64,000 nucleotides of DNA from Azospirillum sp. TSH58. Lineage in GTDB: Bacteria > Pseudomonadota > Alphaproteobacteria > Azospirillales > Azospirillaceae. A model generated the notes under the pieces. The model was not told the DNA's origin. It made no database searches and saw only the letters and a program-made list of their open reading frames with translations. Each line of letters starts with the position of its first letter. The first letter of the stretch is position 1. Both the position numbers and the translations under genes were made by a program. Below are positions 17,954 through 26,928 of this stretch, one piece after another. The stretch covers positions 830,501-894,500 of the forward strand of contig NZ_CP022364.1 of NCBI RefSeq assembly GCF_003119115.1, read 5' to 3'.

Positions 17954-19300
17954 CTACTCCGCCGCGCGCGCCGCGGCACCCGGCGCGCGGTCCGGACCGG
18001 CGAAGGCCGGGCTGTCCCTCAGCGCGTCGGGTTTCGGCCCGCCGGTCGCCCAGTCGAGCAGTTCCACCGTGTGGACGACGGGCAGCCCGGTCCCGGTGGC
18101 GATCTGGGTGATGCAGCCGAGGTTGCCGGCGGCGATGGCGGCGGCCTTCGTGCTCTCGATGTTGCGGACCTTGCGGTCGCGCAGCTGCATGGCGATCTCC
18201 GGCTGGAGCATGTTGTAGGTGCCCGCCGAGCCGCAGCAGAGATGCGCCTCCGGAACCTCCCTCACCTGGAAGCCGGCGCCGCGCAGCAGGGTGCGCGGCG
18301 GGTCCTTGATGCGCTGGCCGTGCTGCATGGAGCAGGCGGAATGGTAGGCGATGGCCTGCCCGGTCTCGATCACCGGGGCGGACAGCCCGATCTCCGTCAG
18401 GAACTCCGTCACGTCGCGGGCGATGGCCGCCACGCGCAGCGCCTTCGGCGCGTATTCCGCGTCCTCGCGGAACTGGAAGGCGTAGTCCTTCACCGTGGTG
18501 CCGCAGCCCGAGGTGTTGACGATGATGGCGTCCAGCCCCTCCCCGTCCATCTCGGCGATCCAGGCGTCGATGGTCTTCTTCGCCGCGGCGTCGCTGAGGC
18601 CGGTCTTGCCCATGTGATGGGTCAGGGCGCCGCAACAGTCGGCCCCCTTGGCCACCACCACCTCGACCCCATGGCGGTTCAGCAGACGGATGGTCGCCTC
18701 GTTGATCTGCGGGGCCAACACCTGCTGGGCGCAGCCGACGAGCAGGGCGGCGCGCTTGCGGCGCGGCCCCACCGCGGCGTGGGTGCCCGGACGGTCGCTG
18801 TGGCTCGGCCCCGGCACCGATTTCGGGGCCAGCGCCAGCAGCGCCCCCAGCCGCCCCGGCAGCAGCCCGGCGAAGGGCTTGCCGAACCAGGCGGCGATCA
18901 GGGCCAGCCGGAACAGCCGCGGGTTGGGCAGCACGCGGGCCAGCAGGTCGCGGATGGCGCGGTCGGCGGGCGGCCGGGCGTGGGTCGCCTCGACATGGGC
19001 GCGGGCGTGATCGACCAGATGCATGTAGTTGACGCCCGACGGGCAGGTCGTCATGCAGGACAGGCAGGAGAGGCAGCGGTCGATGTGCTTCACCTGATGC
19101 TCGGTGGGCGGCCCGCCCTTCTCCAGCATGTCCTTGATCTGGTAGATGCGCCCGCGCGGGCTGTCCAGCTCGTCGCCCAGCAGGACGTAGGTCGGGCAGG
19201 TCGCCGTGCAGAAGCCGCAATGGACGCACTTGCGCAGGATCGCCTCGGAATCCCGGTAATCGGCGTTGGCGAGCTGGGTCAGCGTGAAGTTCGTCTGCAT
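17954..19300 (-). CDS. glcF: Glycolate oxidase iron-sulfur subunit
   Basis: 448 aa. Two [4Fe-4S] ferredoxin-type motifs lie near the N-terminus (CVHCGFCTATCPTY at about residue 25 and CLSCLSCMTTCPSG at about 76). Two CCG domains (DUF224) follow, with AALLVGCAQ...GADCCGALTHHMG and ACSMQHGQRI...CCGSAGTYN, as in heterodisulfide-reductase-like subunits. With GlcD and GlcE it forms the membrane-associated complex that oxidises glycolate to glyoxylate and feeds electrons to the respiratory chain. It starts six bases after the glcE stop. Confidence 0.95.
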   Translation of the reverse strand: MQTNFTLTQLANADYRDSEAILRKCVHCGFCTATCPTYVLLGDELDSPRGRIYQIKDMLEKGGPPTEHQVKHIDRCLSCLSCMTTCPSGVNYMHLVDHARAHVEATHARPPADRAIRDLLARVLPNPRLFRLALIAAWFGKPFAGLLPGRLGALLALAPKSVPGPSHSDRPGTHAAVGPRRKRAALLVGCAQQVLAPQINEATIRLLNRHGVEVVVAKGADCCGALTHHMGKTGLSDAAAKKTIDAWIAEMDGEGLDAIIVNTSGCGTTVKDYAFQFREDAEYAPKALRVAAIARDVTEFLTEIGLSAPVIETGQAIAYHSACSMQHGQRIKDPPRTLLRGAGFQVREVPEAHLCCGSAGTYNMLQPEIAMQLRDRKVRNIESTKAAAIAAGNLGCITQIATGTGLPVVHTVELLDWATGGPKPDALRDSPAFAGPDRAPGAAARAAE

Positions 19301-19306
19301 GGATGC

Positions 19307-20560
19307 CTACACTCCCGCGTACATGCGGCCGGGGTTCAGGATGCCGCAGGGGTCGAAGCTCTCCTTCACCCGGCGGCTCAGTGCCATCACCGGATCGGGC
19401 AGCGGATGGAAGACCTCCGCCGCGATCCGCACGTCCTCGGGCGCGCGCACCAGCGTCGCATGCCCGGCGGTGCCCAGCGCGCCGCGGATCGCCGCGGCCG
19501 CATCGGCGGCCGGCGCCACCGCCGCCCAGATCAGCCCGCCGCCCCAGTCGAAATACAGCTCGGCGTCCAGCGCCCAGCGGATCGACTCCGCCACGCGCGG
19601 CCCTTCGGAGGGCTGGACGGAAATCTTCCAGACGTGGCGGGAGTCGTCGCCCCCACCCCGGCCCTCCCCCGCTGACGCAGGGGAGGGAGTGGGCCCAAAA
19701 TACGCCACATCCCTGACTTCCCTCCACACCACCAGCGACTCGTCCCGGTCCAGCACGGCGTCGGCGCCAAGCTCCTCCTTCAGCGCGGCGACGCGGGCCG
19801 TGACGGACGGGCCGAAGCCTTCCACCCGCACCAGGGTCACCGCCCCGCCCACCGCGGCGACCGCCCGCACATCGGACCGCGCCGCCACGGCGGCCGGCAG
19901 ATGGGCGGCGCCGGACACGTCGTAGGGGCTCTGCAGCGCCGCGGTCAGCGCGGCCACGGCCCCGGCGTCCTCGCGCCCGGCCAGCAGCAGCGTCCGGCAA
20001 TCCTCCGGCGCCGGCAGCACCTTGACCGTCAGTTCGGTGAGCGCGGTCAACGTGCCGAAGGACCCGGCCATCAGCTTGGGCACGTCGTAGCCGGTGACGT
20101 TCTTCACCACCTTGCCGCCGCCCTTGTAGAGGTCGCCGCGCCCGTTCACCCCCGCGATGCCCAGCGTGTGGTCGCGGGCGGAGCCGGCGCTGATGCGGCG
20201 CGGCCCGGCGAGCCCGCTGGCGACCACCCCGCCCAGCGTCCCCTGCCCCTCCGGCCGGCCGAACAGCGGCCCGAGGTCCTGCGGCTCGAAGGCGAGCTGC
20301 TGCCGGCGCTCCGCCAGCATCGGGAGGATCTCGGCCATCGGCGTGCCGGCCCTGGCGGTCAGCACCAGCTCCTCCGCCTCGTAGGCGACGACTCCGGACA
20401 GGCCGGAGAGGTCCAGCGTGCAGGCGGTCTGGATCGGCCGCCCGAGGCCGCGCTTGGACCCCGAACCGGCGACGTCCAGCGGCGTCCCTTCCGACAAGGC
20501 CCAGCGCACCGCATCGGCGGCCTGGGCCGCCGAGTCGGGCTTGATGGTGGTCACGGTCAT
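19307..20560 (-). CDS. glcE: Glycolate oxidase FAD-binding subunit GlcE, with an inserted repeat-encoded segment
   Basis: 417 aa; the E. coli protein is near 350. The N-terminal FAD-binding PCMH domain is clear (GTLGGVVASGLAGPRRIS, VVKNVTGYDVPKLMAGSFGTLTALTELTVKV) and the C-terminus ends in KESFDPCGILNPGRMYAGV, as in GlcE/GlcD. Between about residues 285 and 305 lies [19 protein letters not shown], encoded by a copy of the intergenic palindromic repeat (19649-19694) that stays in frame. Without it the flanks would join into a normal GlcE. The gene sits between glcD (24 bases away) and glcF. Confidence 0.92.
   Translation of the reverse strand: MTVTTIKPDSAAQAADAVRWALSEGTPLDVAGSGSKRGLGRPIQTACTLDLSGLSGVVAYEAEELVLTARAGTPMAEILPMLAERRQQLAFEPQDLGPLFGRPEGQGTLGGVVASGLAGPRRISAGSARDHTLGIAGVNGRGDLYKGGGKVVKNVTGYDVPKLMAGSFGTLTALTELTVKVLPAPEDCRTLLLAGREDAGAVAALTAALQSPYDVSGAAHLPAAVAARSDVRAVAAVGGAVTLVRVEGFGPSVTARVAALKEELGADAVLDRDESLVVWREVRDVAYFGPTPSPASAGEGRGGGDDSRHVWKISVQPSEGPRVAESIRWALDAELYFDWGGGLIWAAVAPAADAAAAIRGALGTAGHATLVRAPEDVRIAAEVFHPLPDPVMALSRRVKESFDPCGILNPGRMYAGV
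19649..19694. repeat. Palindromic repeat inserted in frame in glcE
   Basis: The stretch CCCCCACCCC-GG-CCCTCCCCC-GCTGACGCA-GGGGAGGGAGTGGG forms a hairpin and matches, with few differences, the intergenic element at 58919-58960. Its reading in the glcE frame has no stop and adds about 16 residues. Confidence 0.8.
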
Positions 20561-20584
20561 GCGGGTGGCCTCAGGATCGGGGGC

Positions 20585-22072
20585 TCAGAATCGGGGGATA
20601 TCGGGGAAGCGCAGCTCCCCCTTGTGGATGTGCACGCGGCCCAGCTCGGCGCAGCGGTGCAGCTTGGGGAAGACCTTGCCGGGGTTCAGCAGCCCGTCGG
20701 GGTCGAAGGCGCATTTGATGCGCTGCTGCTGGTCGAGGTCGACCTCGTCGAACTGGTCGGTCATCAGGTCGCGCTTCTCGACCCCGACTCCATGCTCGCC
20801 GGTCAGCACGCCGCCGACCTCGACGCACAGGCGCAGGATGTCGTTGCCGAAGGCCTCCGCCCGCTCCAGCTCGCCCGGCTTGTTGGCGTCGTAGAGGATC
20901 AGCGGGTGCAGATTGCCGTCGCCCGCGTGGAAGACGTTGGCGACCCGCAGGGCGTAGCGGCCCGACATCTCCTGCATGCGGTGCAGCACCAGGGGCAGCG
21001 CCTTGCGCGGGATGGTGCCGTCCATGCAGTAATAGTCGGGGCTGATGCGCCCCACCGCCGGGAACGCCGCCTTGCGCCCGGCCCAGAACGACAGCCGCTC
21101 CTCCTCCGAGGTCGAGACCCGGGAGTAGCAGCAGCCCTTGGACCGCGCGATCTCCGCGACCTGCTCGATCAGATGGTCGACCTCCGCCGCCGGGCCGTCC
21201 AGTTCGACGATCAGCAGCGCCTCGACGTCCAGCGGGTAGCCGGCATGGACGAAATCCTCCGCCGCGTGGATGGCCGGCCGGTCCATCATCTCCATGCCGC
21301 CGGGGATGATGCCGGCCGCGATGATGGCGGCCACGCAGTCGCCGCCCTGCTCGCTGGTCGGGAAGCCGATCAGCACGGCGCGGGCGGTGGCCGGCTTCTT
21401 GAGGATGCGCACCGTGACCTCGGTCACCACCCCCAGCAGCCCTTCGGAGCCGGTGACGACGCCCATCAGGTCGTAGCCGCCGGCGTCGAGATGCTTGCCG
21501 CCCAGCCGCAGGATGGTGCCGTCCATCAGCACCATCTCCAGCCCCAGCACGTTGTTGGTGGTCAGCCCGTATTTCAGGCAATGCACCCCGCCGGAATTCT
21601 CCGCGATGTTGCCGCCGATGGTGCAGGCGATCTGGCTGGAGGGGTCGGGCGCGTAATAGAAGCCCTCATGCGCCACCGCGTTGGAAATGCCGAGGTTGGT
21701 CACCCCCGGCTGGGTCACCACGCAGCGATTCGCGAAGTCGATGTCCAGGATGCGGTTGAACTTGCCCATCCCCAGCAGCACGCCATCGGCCAGCGGCAGC
21801 GCGCCGCCCGACAGGGAGGTGCCGGCGCCGCGCGGCACCACCTTCACCCCCATCTCCTTGCAGGTCCTGAGCACCCGGCTCACCTGCTCCACCGTGCTGG
21901 GGAGCACAACCACCATGGGAAGCTGGCGATAGGCGGTCAGACCGTCGCATTCATAGGCGCGCAGTTCGCTTTCGTCGGCGATCACGCCTTCGCCGGGCAC
22001 GATGGTCCGCAGCGCTGCGATGATTTCGCGTCGGCGCGCGATGACGCCGTCGTCGGGCGCGGGCATCCGCAT
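20585..22072 (-). CDS. glcD: Glycolate oxidase FAD-linked subunit
   Basis: 495 aa, close to the usual 499. FAD-binding PCMH domain: VVPRGAGTSLSGGALPL, CTIGGNIAENSGGVHCLKYGLT and VTGSEGLLGVVTEVTVRI; the FAD-linked oxidase C-domain has HAGDGNLHPLILYD and LTGEHGVGVEKRDLM. The ATG at 22072 has a strong ribosome site (GGGGAGGAC, eight bases upstream) and is preferred over the longer frame to 22201. First gene of glcDEF. Confidence 0.95.
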   Translation of the reverse strand: MRMPAPDDGVIARRREIIAALRTIVPGEGVIADESELRAYECDGLTAYRQLPMVVVLPSTVEQVSRVLRTCKEMGVKVVPRGAGTSLSGGALPLADGVLLGMGKFNRILDIDFANRCVVTQPGVTNLGISNAVAHEGFYYAPDPSSQIACTIGGNIAENSGGVHCLKYGLTTNNVLGLEMVLMDGTILRLGGKHLDAGGYDLMGVVTGSEGLLGVVTEVTVRILKKPATARAVLIGFPTSEQGGDCVAAIIAAGIIPGGMEMMDRPAIHAAEDFVHAGYPLDVEALLIVELDGPAAEVDHLIEQVAEIARSKGCCYSRVSTSEEERLSFWAGRKAAFPAVGRISPDYYCMDGTIPRKALPLVLHRMQEMSGRYALRVANVFHAGDGNLHPLILYDANKPGELERAEAFGNDILRLCVEVGGVLTGEHGVGVEKRDLMTDQFDEVDLDQQQRIKCAFDPDGLLNPGKVFPKLHRCAELGRVHIHKGELRFPDIPRF

Positions 22073-22210
22073 GGCCGGCCGTCCTCCCCCAGGTTCCGTC
22101 GCCCGGATTGTTCCCGCGGCGTTCCATTCCACAGGTAACATCGGAAGGGGACCGATGCCAGTCCCCGCTTGCAACGCTTCCGGCCGCCGACCGGCACACA
22201 CCCCTCAACC

Positions 22211-22239
22211 TTGACGGAAATCCGGCGTCCTGATTGCTA
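22211..22239 (+). promoter_or_regulatory. Possible sigma-70 promoter for the collar-like gene
   Basis: TTGACG (22211-22216) is followed after 17 bases by TTGCTA (22234-22239), within a local AT-richer stretch 90 bases before the start at 22332. The -35 is good, the -10 weak. Confidence 0.3.
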
Positions 22240-22331
22240 TTTTTACGGCAACCGATAAAAGGAGAACCGCTGCGCGCCGCGCCGGCTGACAAACCACGCC
22301 CTTGCGAATGACACGGAACGGAGACAAGCGA

Positions 22332-22592
22332 ATGCACCCCGGCAATCCTGAAATCGACGTCTATATCGGCGAGATCCGCCTGTTCTCATACGCTAGGCTG
22401 CCCCTCGGCTGGTTGCCGGCGGATGGGCGCCTGCTCTCGGTCAACCATTTCATTGCGCTGTTCTCGCTGCTCGGCACGACCTATGGCGGCGACGGCGAGA
22501 AGGATTTCGCTTTGCCGAGGCTGGAATCGCCCGCACCCGGCCTGCAATACTGCATTGCCGTCGGCGGTGTGTTCCCGCGCCTGCAGGACTGA
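22332..22592 (+). CDS. Small phage tail-collar domain protein
   Basis: 86 aa from the ATG at 22332. The sequence FSYARLPLGWLPADGRLLSVN...LFSLLGTTYGGDGEKDFALPRL is the tail-collar domain found in phage tail fibre proteins and in the bacterial Mdp/microcystin-dependent-protein family. Full Mdp proteins are about 170 aa, so this is a minimal collar domain with only the core. No other phage genes are nearby; such stand-alone collar proteins are often bacterial. Function unknown. Confidence 0.75.
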   Translation: MHPGNPEIDVYIGEIRLFSYARLPLGWLPADGRLLSVNHFIALFSLLGTTYGGDGEKDFALPRLESPAPGLQYCIAVGGVFPRLQD

Positions 22593-22606
22593 CGATTCGT
22601 CGGGTA

Positions 22607-22668
22607 CATCAAAATCGTGGGGTGCACCAAAATCGTGGGGTGCACCAAAATCGTGGGGTGCACCAAAA
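22607..22668. repeat. 18-base tandem repeat, three full copies
   Basis: The unit AAAATCGTGGGGTGCACC occurs at 22611-22628, 22629-22646 and 22647-22664, identical each time, with a partial unit before and the start of another after. It lies between the collar gene and the rpmJ terminator. Confidence 0.9.
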
Positions 22669-22709
22669 CGCGACGCCGCGCCGTCCCAGGGGAACGGCGC
22701 GGCGTCGCG
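22665..22709 (-). terminator. Rho-independent terminator of rpmJ
   Basis: A perfect 16-base inverted repeat (22669-22684 and 22694-22709) with a nine-base loop; read on the minus strand it is followed directly by TTTTGGTG. It lies 47 bases past the rpmJ stop. Confidence 0.85.
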
Positions 22710-22755
22710 TGCATCAACACCTAGCTCGTCGGCCGGGCGGACCCAGCCGCCGGTC

Positions 22756-22881
22756 TCAGCCCTGGCGGGCCTTGAAGCGCGGGTTCTGCTTGTTGATGAC
22801 GTAGACGCGGCCCTTGCGGCGGATCACGCGGCAGGCCTTGTGGCGCGTCTTCATCGACTTCAGAGAGTTAACGATCTTCAT
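22756..22881 (-). CDS. rpmJ: 50S ribosomal protein L36 (bL36)
   Basis: 41 aa, short and easily missed: [19 protein letters not shown] followed by [22 protein letters not shown]. It is the alphaproteobacterial bL36 variant, which lacks most of the zinc-ligand cysteines of the 37-aa form (only one Cys and one nearby His remain here). It binds 23S rRNA in the large subunit. A purine-rich site (GGATGAAGAA) precedes the ATG and a strong terminator follows. As usual in this group, it is alone and not in the large ribosomal protein operon. Confidence 0.95.
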   Translation of the reverse strand: MKIVNSLKSMKTRHKACRVIRRKGRVYVINKQNPRFKARQG

Positions 22882-23001
22882 AGTTCTTCATCCTGGTCGG
22901 TCGGCGGCTCGATCGAAGGCGCGCACCATAGTGCGGCGCACCCCCGCTGTCAACGGCCCCCGTCGCGGTTGCGTTTCCCGCAGGATGCGGCCGTTTCGAC
23001 G

Positions 23002-23967
23002 CTACTCCGCCGGCTTCAGCGCGTAGAAACGACAGACCCGCATCCCCGCCTCGATGGCGGAGACGCGGCGGACCCACAGCTCCACCTCGTCCATCACGGC
23101 GAGCTTGGTCCCGTGGTCCAGATGATGGCGCTCCAGATGCTCGACCAGCCCCTGGATGGCGCTCACGATCAGGCCGCGGTGGGTGTCGGTGATGTCCTCG
23201 GCGATCCGCAGGTCCAGGTTCCGCTGGGCGAAGGCGGCGGCCATCTGGTCCTTGGACCACAGATGGGGCTGCATCGGCTCCTTGTCGCACCAGACCTGGA
23301 CGGCCCTGGCCCCGGCCAGCGCCGGGTCGATCACGTAATCGGTCATCAGCAGATGGCCGCGCGGCTTCAGGGCCAGCTCCATTCCGTCGAACAGCTGGTC
23401 CTTGCCGTCGACGGAGAACATCCCCTCCTTGTAGACGATGGCGTCCACGCGCTTGGCGTAGCTGAAATTCTCCGGGTCGTAGGTTTCGATCGGGGCCTTC
23501 TTCTCCAGTCCCTCCTTGAAGGAACGGATCATCCCCTCCTTCGCCAGAGACTCCGACGCCTCGAGCCCGGTGACCCAGCAGCCGTACTTGCTCGCCATGG
23601 TGCGGCTGGTGCCGCCCAAGCCGGCGGACAGGTCCAGGACGCTCATCGCCGGGTTGAGGCCGAGCGGCTTCACCAGATAGGGGATGTGGTCGTGGCCGCC
23701 CGGCGTGTTGAAGCCTTCGCCCCACAGCTTCTCCGCCACTTCGATCCGCGTGGCGCTCCACAGCGGTTTGCCCCAGCGGTTCAAGCCCGGGCCGTGGCCC
23801 CGCGCGGCGGGCTGGGCCGGAGCGGCGGCGGACGGCGGCTTGCCGCCCTCTTCCCCGCCCTTGCCCTTCAGGCCGGAGAGGTCGTACCCCTCCCACCATG
23901 CATGAAGGCGGGTCTTGAGCGTGATGCGGGGAGCGCCCGCGTGATCGTGTCCGCTCTTATCGCTCAT
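23002..23967 (-). CDS. SAM-dependent methyltransferase, class I
   Basis: 321 aa from the ATG at 23967 (MSDKSGHDHAGAPRI). A proline/alanine-rich N-terminal part (residues 35-60) precedes a Rossmann methyltransferase domain with motif I VLDLSAGLGGTSRTMASKYG and the acidic loop WVTGLEASESLA, then LKPRGHLLMTDYVID as motif III. The GLGGTSRxxA form is seen in phosphoethanolamine and sterol/quinone-type methyltransferases, but the substrate cannot be assigned. It is separate from the neighbouring genes, with 120-150 base gaps on both sides. Confidence 0.82.
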   Translation of the reverse strand: MSDKSGHDHAGAPRITLKTRLHAWWEGYDLSGLKGKGGEEGGKPPSAAAPAQPAARGHGPGLNRWGKPLWSATRIEVAEKLWGEGFNTPGGHDHIPYLVKPLGLNPAMSVLDLSAGLGGTSRTMASKYGCWVTGLEASESLAKEGMIRSFKEGLEKKAPIETYDPENFSYAKRVDAIVYKEGMFSVDGKDQLFDGMELALKPRGHLLMTDYVIDPALAGARAVQVWCDKEPMQPHLWSKDQMAAAFAQRNLDLRIAEDITDTHRGLIVSAIQGLVEHLERHHLDHGTKLAVMDEVELWVRRVSAIEAGMRVCRFYALKPAE

Positions 23968-24115
23968 CGCCTTCGCGCCTGCCCCGTTGCCTGGACCGCC
24001 GGACGACCGGTTCCTTCGCAGGGCGGACCTGGTTTTCCGCGATGCGAACGAATTCATTCCGACTTTCACAGTATCCGGGCGCTCCGTTCGTGCAAGCGCA
24101 AAATCCTGCGTCACA

Positions 24116-25063
24116 TTACCGTAACGCCTTCTCCGTGTGCGAATCGTCGATGGCGGCGACCCGCGTCCCGGCGGCGCGCAGCACCGCGGTGCAGGCGGGC
24201 GGAATGCTGACGTAGCGCGGCTGCGGCTTGCCGTTGTGCCTCTCCACCACCGGATAGACCGAGCCGAGCCAGGACGCGACCTCGTCGCCGCAGCCGTCGC
24301 CGTCGGGAATGTCGCGCTGGTCCTCGCATTGCGGGCTTCCCGCCGGGCAGCCCAGCCGGATGTGCATGTGCCCGTCATGGCCGTGCCAGGGCCGCAGCTT
24401 GCGCAGGAAGGCGCGGTCCGGCCAGGAGTGGCGGCACATGGCGAGCTTGATCGCCGGGTTGACGAAGATGCGGGTCACCCGCGGGTCGCTGGCGGCGATG
24501 CGGACGAGTTGGGCCTGCCGTTCCGACCAATCCTCGGTGACGCGGACGCGCCCGTAATCGACGTACTTGATTTCGCTCAGGCCTTCCCGGGCGTTGCGCC
24601 CCATCGGCGGGTGGTCGAGCCGCAGCCAGACGTCGGCGTCCAGCCCGATCTGGTGGCTGGCGTGGCCGAAGCTCATCGGGCCGCCGCGCGCCTGCCCCAT
24701 GTCGCCGATCAGCGCGGTCCCCAGCCCGGCCGCCGCGACCTTCCGCCCGAAGCCCTTCAGATAGTCGATCAGTTCCGGGTGGCCGTAGAAGCGCTGGCGC
24801 GACAGGCGGATCACCTGATAGCCGGTGCCCTCCGCGGGCAGGGCCTGCGCGCCCGTGATGCAACCCGCGGCGTAGCCGCCGATGGATTGGGCCGGGCCAA
24901 GGGCGGGGCCGCTCACCTGGCTCCAGGCGATGGAATTGGGGGCCGGCGGCGCGGGCTTCTTCTTCTTGTGGGATCCGGCCTCGGCCGGTCCGGCGAGAGC
25001 AGCGGCGATCAGGGCCGCTGCAAGAATCCCGATCGTCGGACCAATCGCCAAGCGCCCCATCAT
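24116..25063 (-). CDS. mepA: Penicillin-insensitive murein endopeptidase
   Basis: 315 aa. Signal peptide at residues 1-29 (hydrophobic GILAAALIAAALAGPAEA). LAS-type zinc peptidase motifs are present: FGHASHQIGLDADVW (His and Asp ligands) and the later WHGHDGHMHIRLGCP (His ligand). These match MepA, which cuts D-Ala-meso-DAP cross-links in the periplasm. The last 60 residues contain a Cys-rich patch (CPAGSPQCEDQRD...GDGCGDE) typical of the family. Confidence 0.92.
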   Translation of the reverse strand: MMGRLAIGPTIGILAAALIAAALAGPAEAGSHKKKKPAPPAPNSIAWSQVSGPALGPAQSIGGYAAGCITGAQALPAEGTGYQVIRLSRQRFYGHPELIDYLKGFGRKVAAAGLGTALIGDMGQARGGPMSFGHASHQIGLDADVWLRLDHPPMGRNAREGLSEIKYVDYGRVRVTEDWSERQAQLVRIAASDPRVTRIFVNPAIKLAMCRHSWPDRAFLRKLRPWHGHDGHMHIRLGCPAGSPQCEDQRDIPDGDGCGDEVASWLGSVYPVVERHNGKPQPRYVSIPPACTAVLRAAGTRVAAIDDSHTEKALR

Positions 25064-25210
25064 CTTCCCCCACGGACCGCCAATCGGGAAAGATTAGAGC
25101 CAATGTTCCTTAACGAAACGTGAGGCTCACGCTCATGTCACAACCGATTTCGACTTGACGCCGACGCCGGGCGGCGACGATGACGGAGCACGCCCGCCCC
25201 CCGTTACTGC

Positions 25211-26344
25211 TCAGTCCAAGGTCTGCCGGTAGCGTTTCAGCGCGACGACCGTGACCACCGCCAGGAAGAGCAGCAGCGCCGCCACCTCCCCCGCGATCTC
25301 CGCCGGACCGTTGCCTTTCAGGAGGATGCCGCGGACGATGCGCAGGAAATGGGTCAGCGGCAGGATCTCCCCCACCGCCTGCGCCCAGCCGGGCATGCCG
25401 CGGAAGGGAAACATAAAGCCGGACAGCAGCATCGACGGCAGGAAGAAGAAGAAGGACATCTGCATCGCCTGGAGCTGGTTCTTCGCCACGGTGGAGAAGG
25501 TGAACCCCACCGCCAGATTGGCGGCGATGAACAGCACCAGCACGGCGGACAGCAGGGCCAGGCTGCCGACGATGGGCACGCCGAACAGCAGCCGGGCCGC
25601 CAGGACGATGATGACGACCTGGATGTAGCCGACCAGGATGAAGGGCACGATCTTGCCCAGCATCACCTCGAACGGGCGGACGGGCATCGCCAGCAGGTTC
25701 TCCATCGTCCCACGCTCCCGCTCGCGGGTGACGGCCAGCGCGGTCATCATCACCATGGTCATGGTCAGGACCACGCCCATCAGGCCGGGCACCACATTGT
25801 ACTGGGTGATGCCTTCCGGGTTGTAGCGGCGGTGGACCCGCAGCTCGACCGGGTCGGGGGTGGAGCGCAGATGGGCGAGCGGCCCGGTCAGGTCGGGGTC
25901 CAGCGCCTGCCGCGCGAGGGTGGACAGGGCGGCCAGCGCGTTGCTGGTCGCCGCCGGATCGGTCGCGTCGGCCTCGACCAGCAGGACCGGCCGCTCGCCC
26001 CGCTGCAGGTCGCGGGCGAAGCCGACCGGGATGGTGACGGCGAACTGCACCCGCCCCTCCGCCAGCAGACGGTCCAGCTCCTCCGGGCTGGCGCCGCCGC
26101 GGGTCACGTCGAAATAGCCGGAATTCGCCATGACCGACACCAGCGTGCGCGCGAAGGGGCTGGAGTCGGCGGCGTGGACGGCGGTCGGCAGGCTTTTCGG
26201 GTCGGAGTTGATGGCGAAACCGAACAGCACGAGCTGGAGCACCGGCACCCCCACCATCATGGCGAAGGTCAGCCGGTCGCGCCGCATCTGGATGAACTCC
26301 TTCACCATCACCGCGACGAAGCGCGCAAAGGAAAACCGCGCCAT
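25211..26344 (-). CDS. ABC-2 type exporter permease
   Basis: 377 aa. One membrane segment near residues 23-43 is followed by a large extracytoplasmic domain (about 45-175) and then five segments between 180 and 375, the layout of ABC-2/YhhJ-YbhR permeases. LAVTRERERGTMENLLAMPVRPFEVMLGKI is the conserved coupling-helix region, and FRGMPGWAQAVGEILPLTHFLRIVRGILLKGNG near the end is family-typical. It should pair with the ATPase at 26929-27870, although an oppositely oriented small gene separates them. Confidence 0.9.
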   Translation of the reverse strand: MARFSFARFVAVMVKEFIQMRRDRLTFAMMVGVPVLQLVLFGFAINSDPKSLPTAVHAADSSPFARTLVSVMANSGYFDVTRGGASPEELDRLLAEGRVQFAVTIPVGFARDLQRGERPVLLVEADATDPAATSNALAALSTLARQALDPDLTGPLAHLRSTPDPVELRVHRRYNPEGITQYNVVPGLMGVVLTMTMVMMTALAVTRERERGTMENLLAMPVRPFEVMLGKIVPFILVGYIQVVIIVLAARLLFGVPIVGSLALLSAVLVLFIAANLAVGFTFSTVAKNQLQAMQMSFFFFLPSMLLSGFMFPFRGMPGWAQAVGEILPLTHFLRIVRGILLKGNGPAEIAGEVAALLLFLAVVTVVALKRYRQTLD

Positions 26345-26488
26345 GGCGCCCCTCCCTGACCGTGCATTTCAAAAATGAAACACAACCGTTTACTTCGGCC
26401 CCGCACCGGGCGATTTGGCAGCCATTGACATATGGAAATTGCTTCAAGCACCGTCCGCAAGGATTAACTCGTATGCGGGAGACATAAC

Positions 26489-26857
26489 GTGACATCTATT
26501 CTTGCCAAGAGTGCCGCGGCCGTAGCCGCCCTGTTTCTGCTCCATGGCGCCGCGCTGGCCGGGCAACAGGATTTCACCATCGCGAATGAGACCGGCTACG
26601 CGCTGAAGCACATCTATGTCAGCGAGTCCGCCAACGAAAAGTGGGATGAAGACATCCTCGGCCGTGACGTCCTCGACGACGGCGAGGAGTTCGAACTGAG
26701 CTTCGCCAAGGCCGAGAAGACCTGCAAGTGGGACATGAAGGTCATCTACGACGACGGCGAGTCGGCGGTCTGGCAGAACCTGAATCTCTGCAAGATCTCC
26801 AAGCTGACGTTGCGCTGGAACAAGAACACCGGCGTGACCTCCGCGTCGATCGAGTGA
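26489..26857 (+). CDS. Small secreted protein of unknown function
   Basis: 122 aa. Residues 1-24 form a signal peptide (SAAAVAALFLLHGAALA). The mature domain of about 98 residues is acidic and has two cysteines (KTCKWDMK and LNLCKISK) that could form a disulfide. FTIANETGYALKHIYVSES and AVWQNLNLCKISKLTLRW resemble a compact periplasmic beta-sandwich seen as hypothetical proteins in Rhodospirillales. It is convergent with the exporter ATPase and lies inside an otherwise collinear exporter operon. Function not recognised. Confidence 0.72.
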   Translation: MTSILAKSAAAVAALFLLHGAALAGQQDFTIANETGYALKHIYVSESANEKWDEDILGRDVLDDGEEFELSFAKAEKTCKWDMKVIYDDGESAVWQNLNLCKISKLTLRWNKNTGVTSASIE

Positions 26858-26928
26858 CCGCGCGCCGCCCCTGCACCGGCTGTCGCCACGGTGCGGGGGC
26901 GGCCTTGCCCTGCCCACCGGCGGCGCGG

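Noticed and set aside
20585..22072. Second copy of the 10583 flavoprotein
   Set aside because: It is glcD by context (glcE, glcF) and sequence; the two are only distant family members.
22332..22592. Prophage remnant
   Set aside because: Only one small collar-like protein; no integrase, structural genes or attachment repeats.
22607..22668. CRISPR-like array
   Set aside because: Units are 18 bases and abut with no spacers; no cas genes are present.
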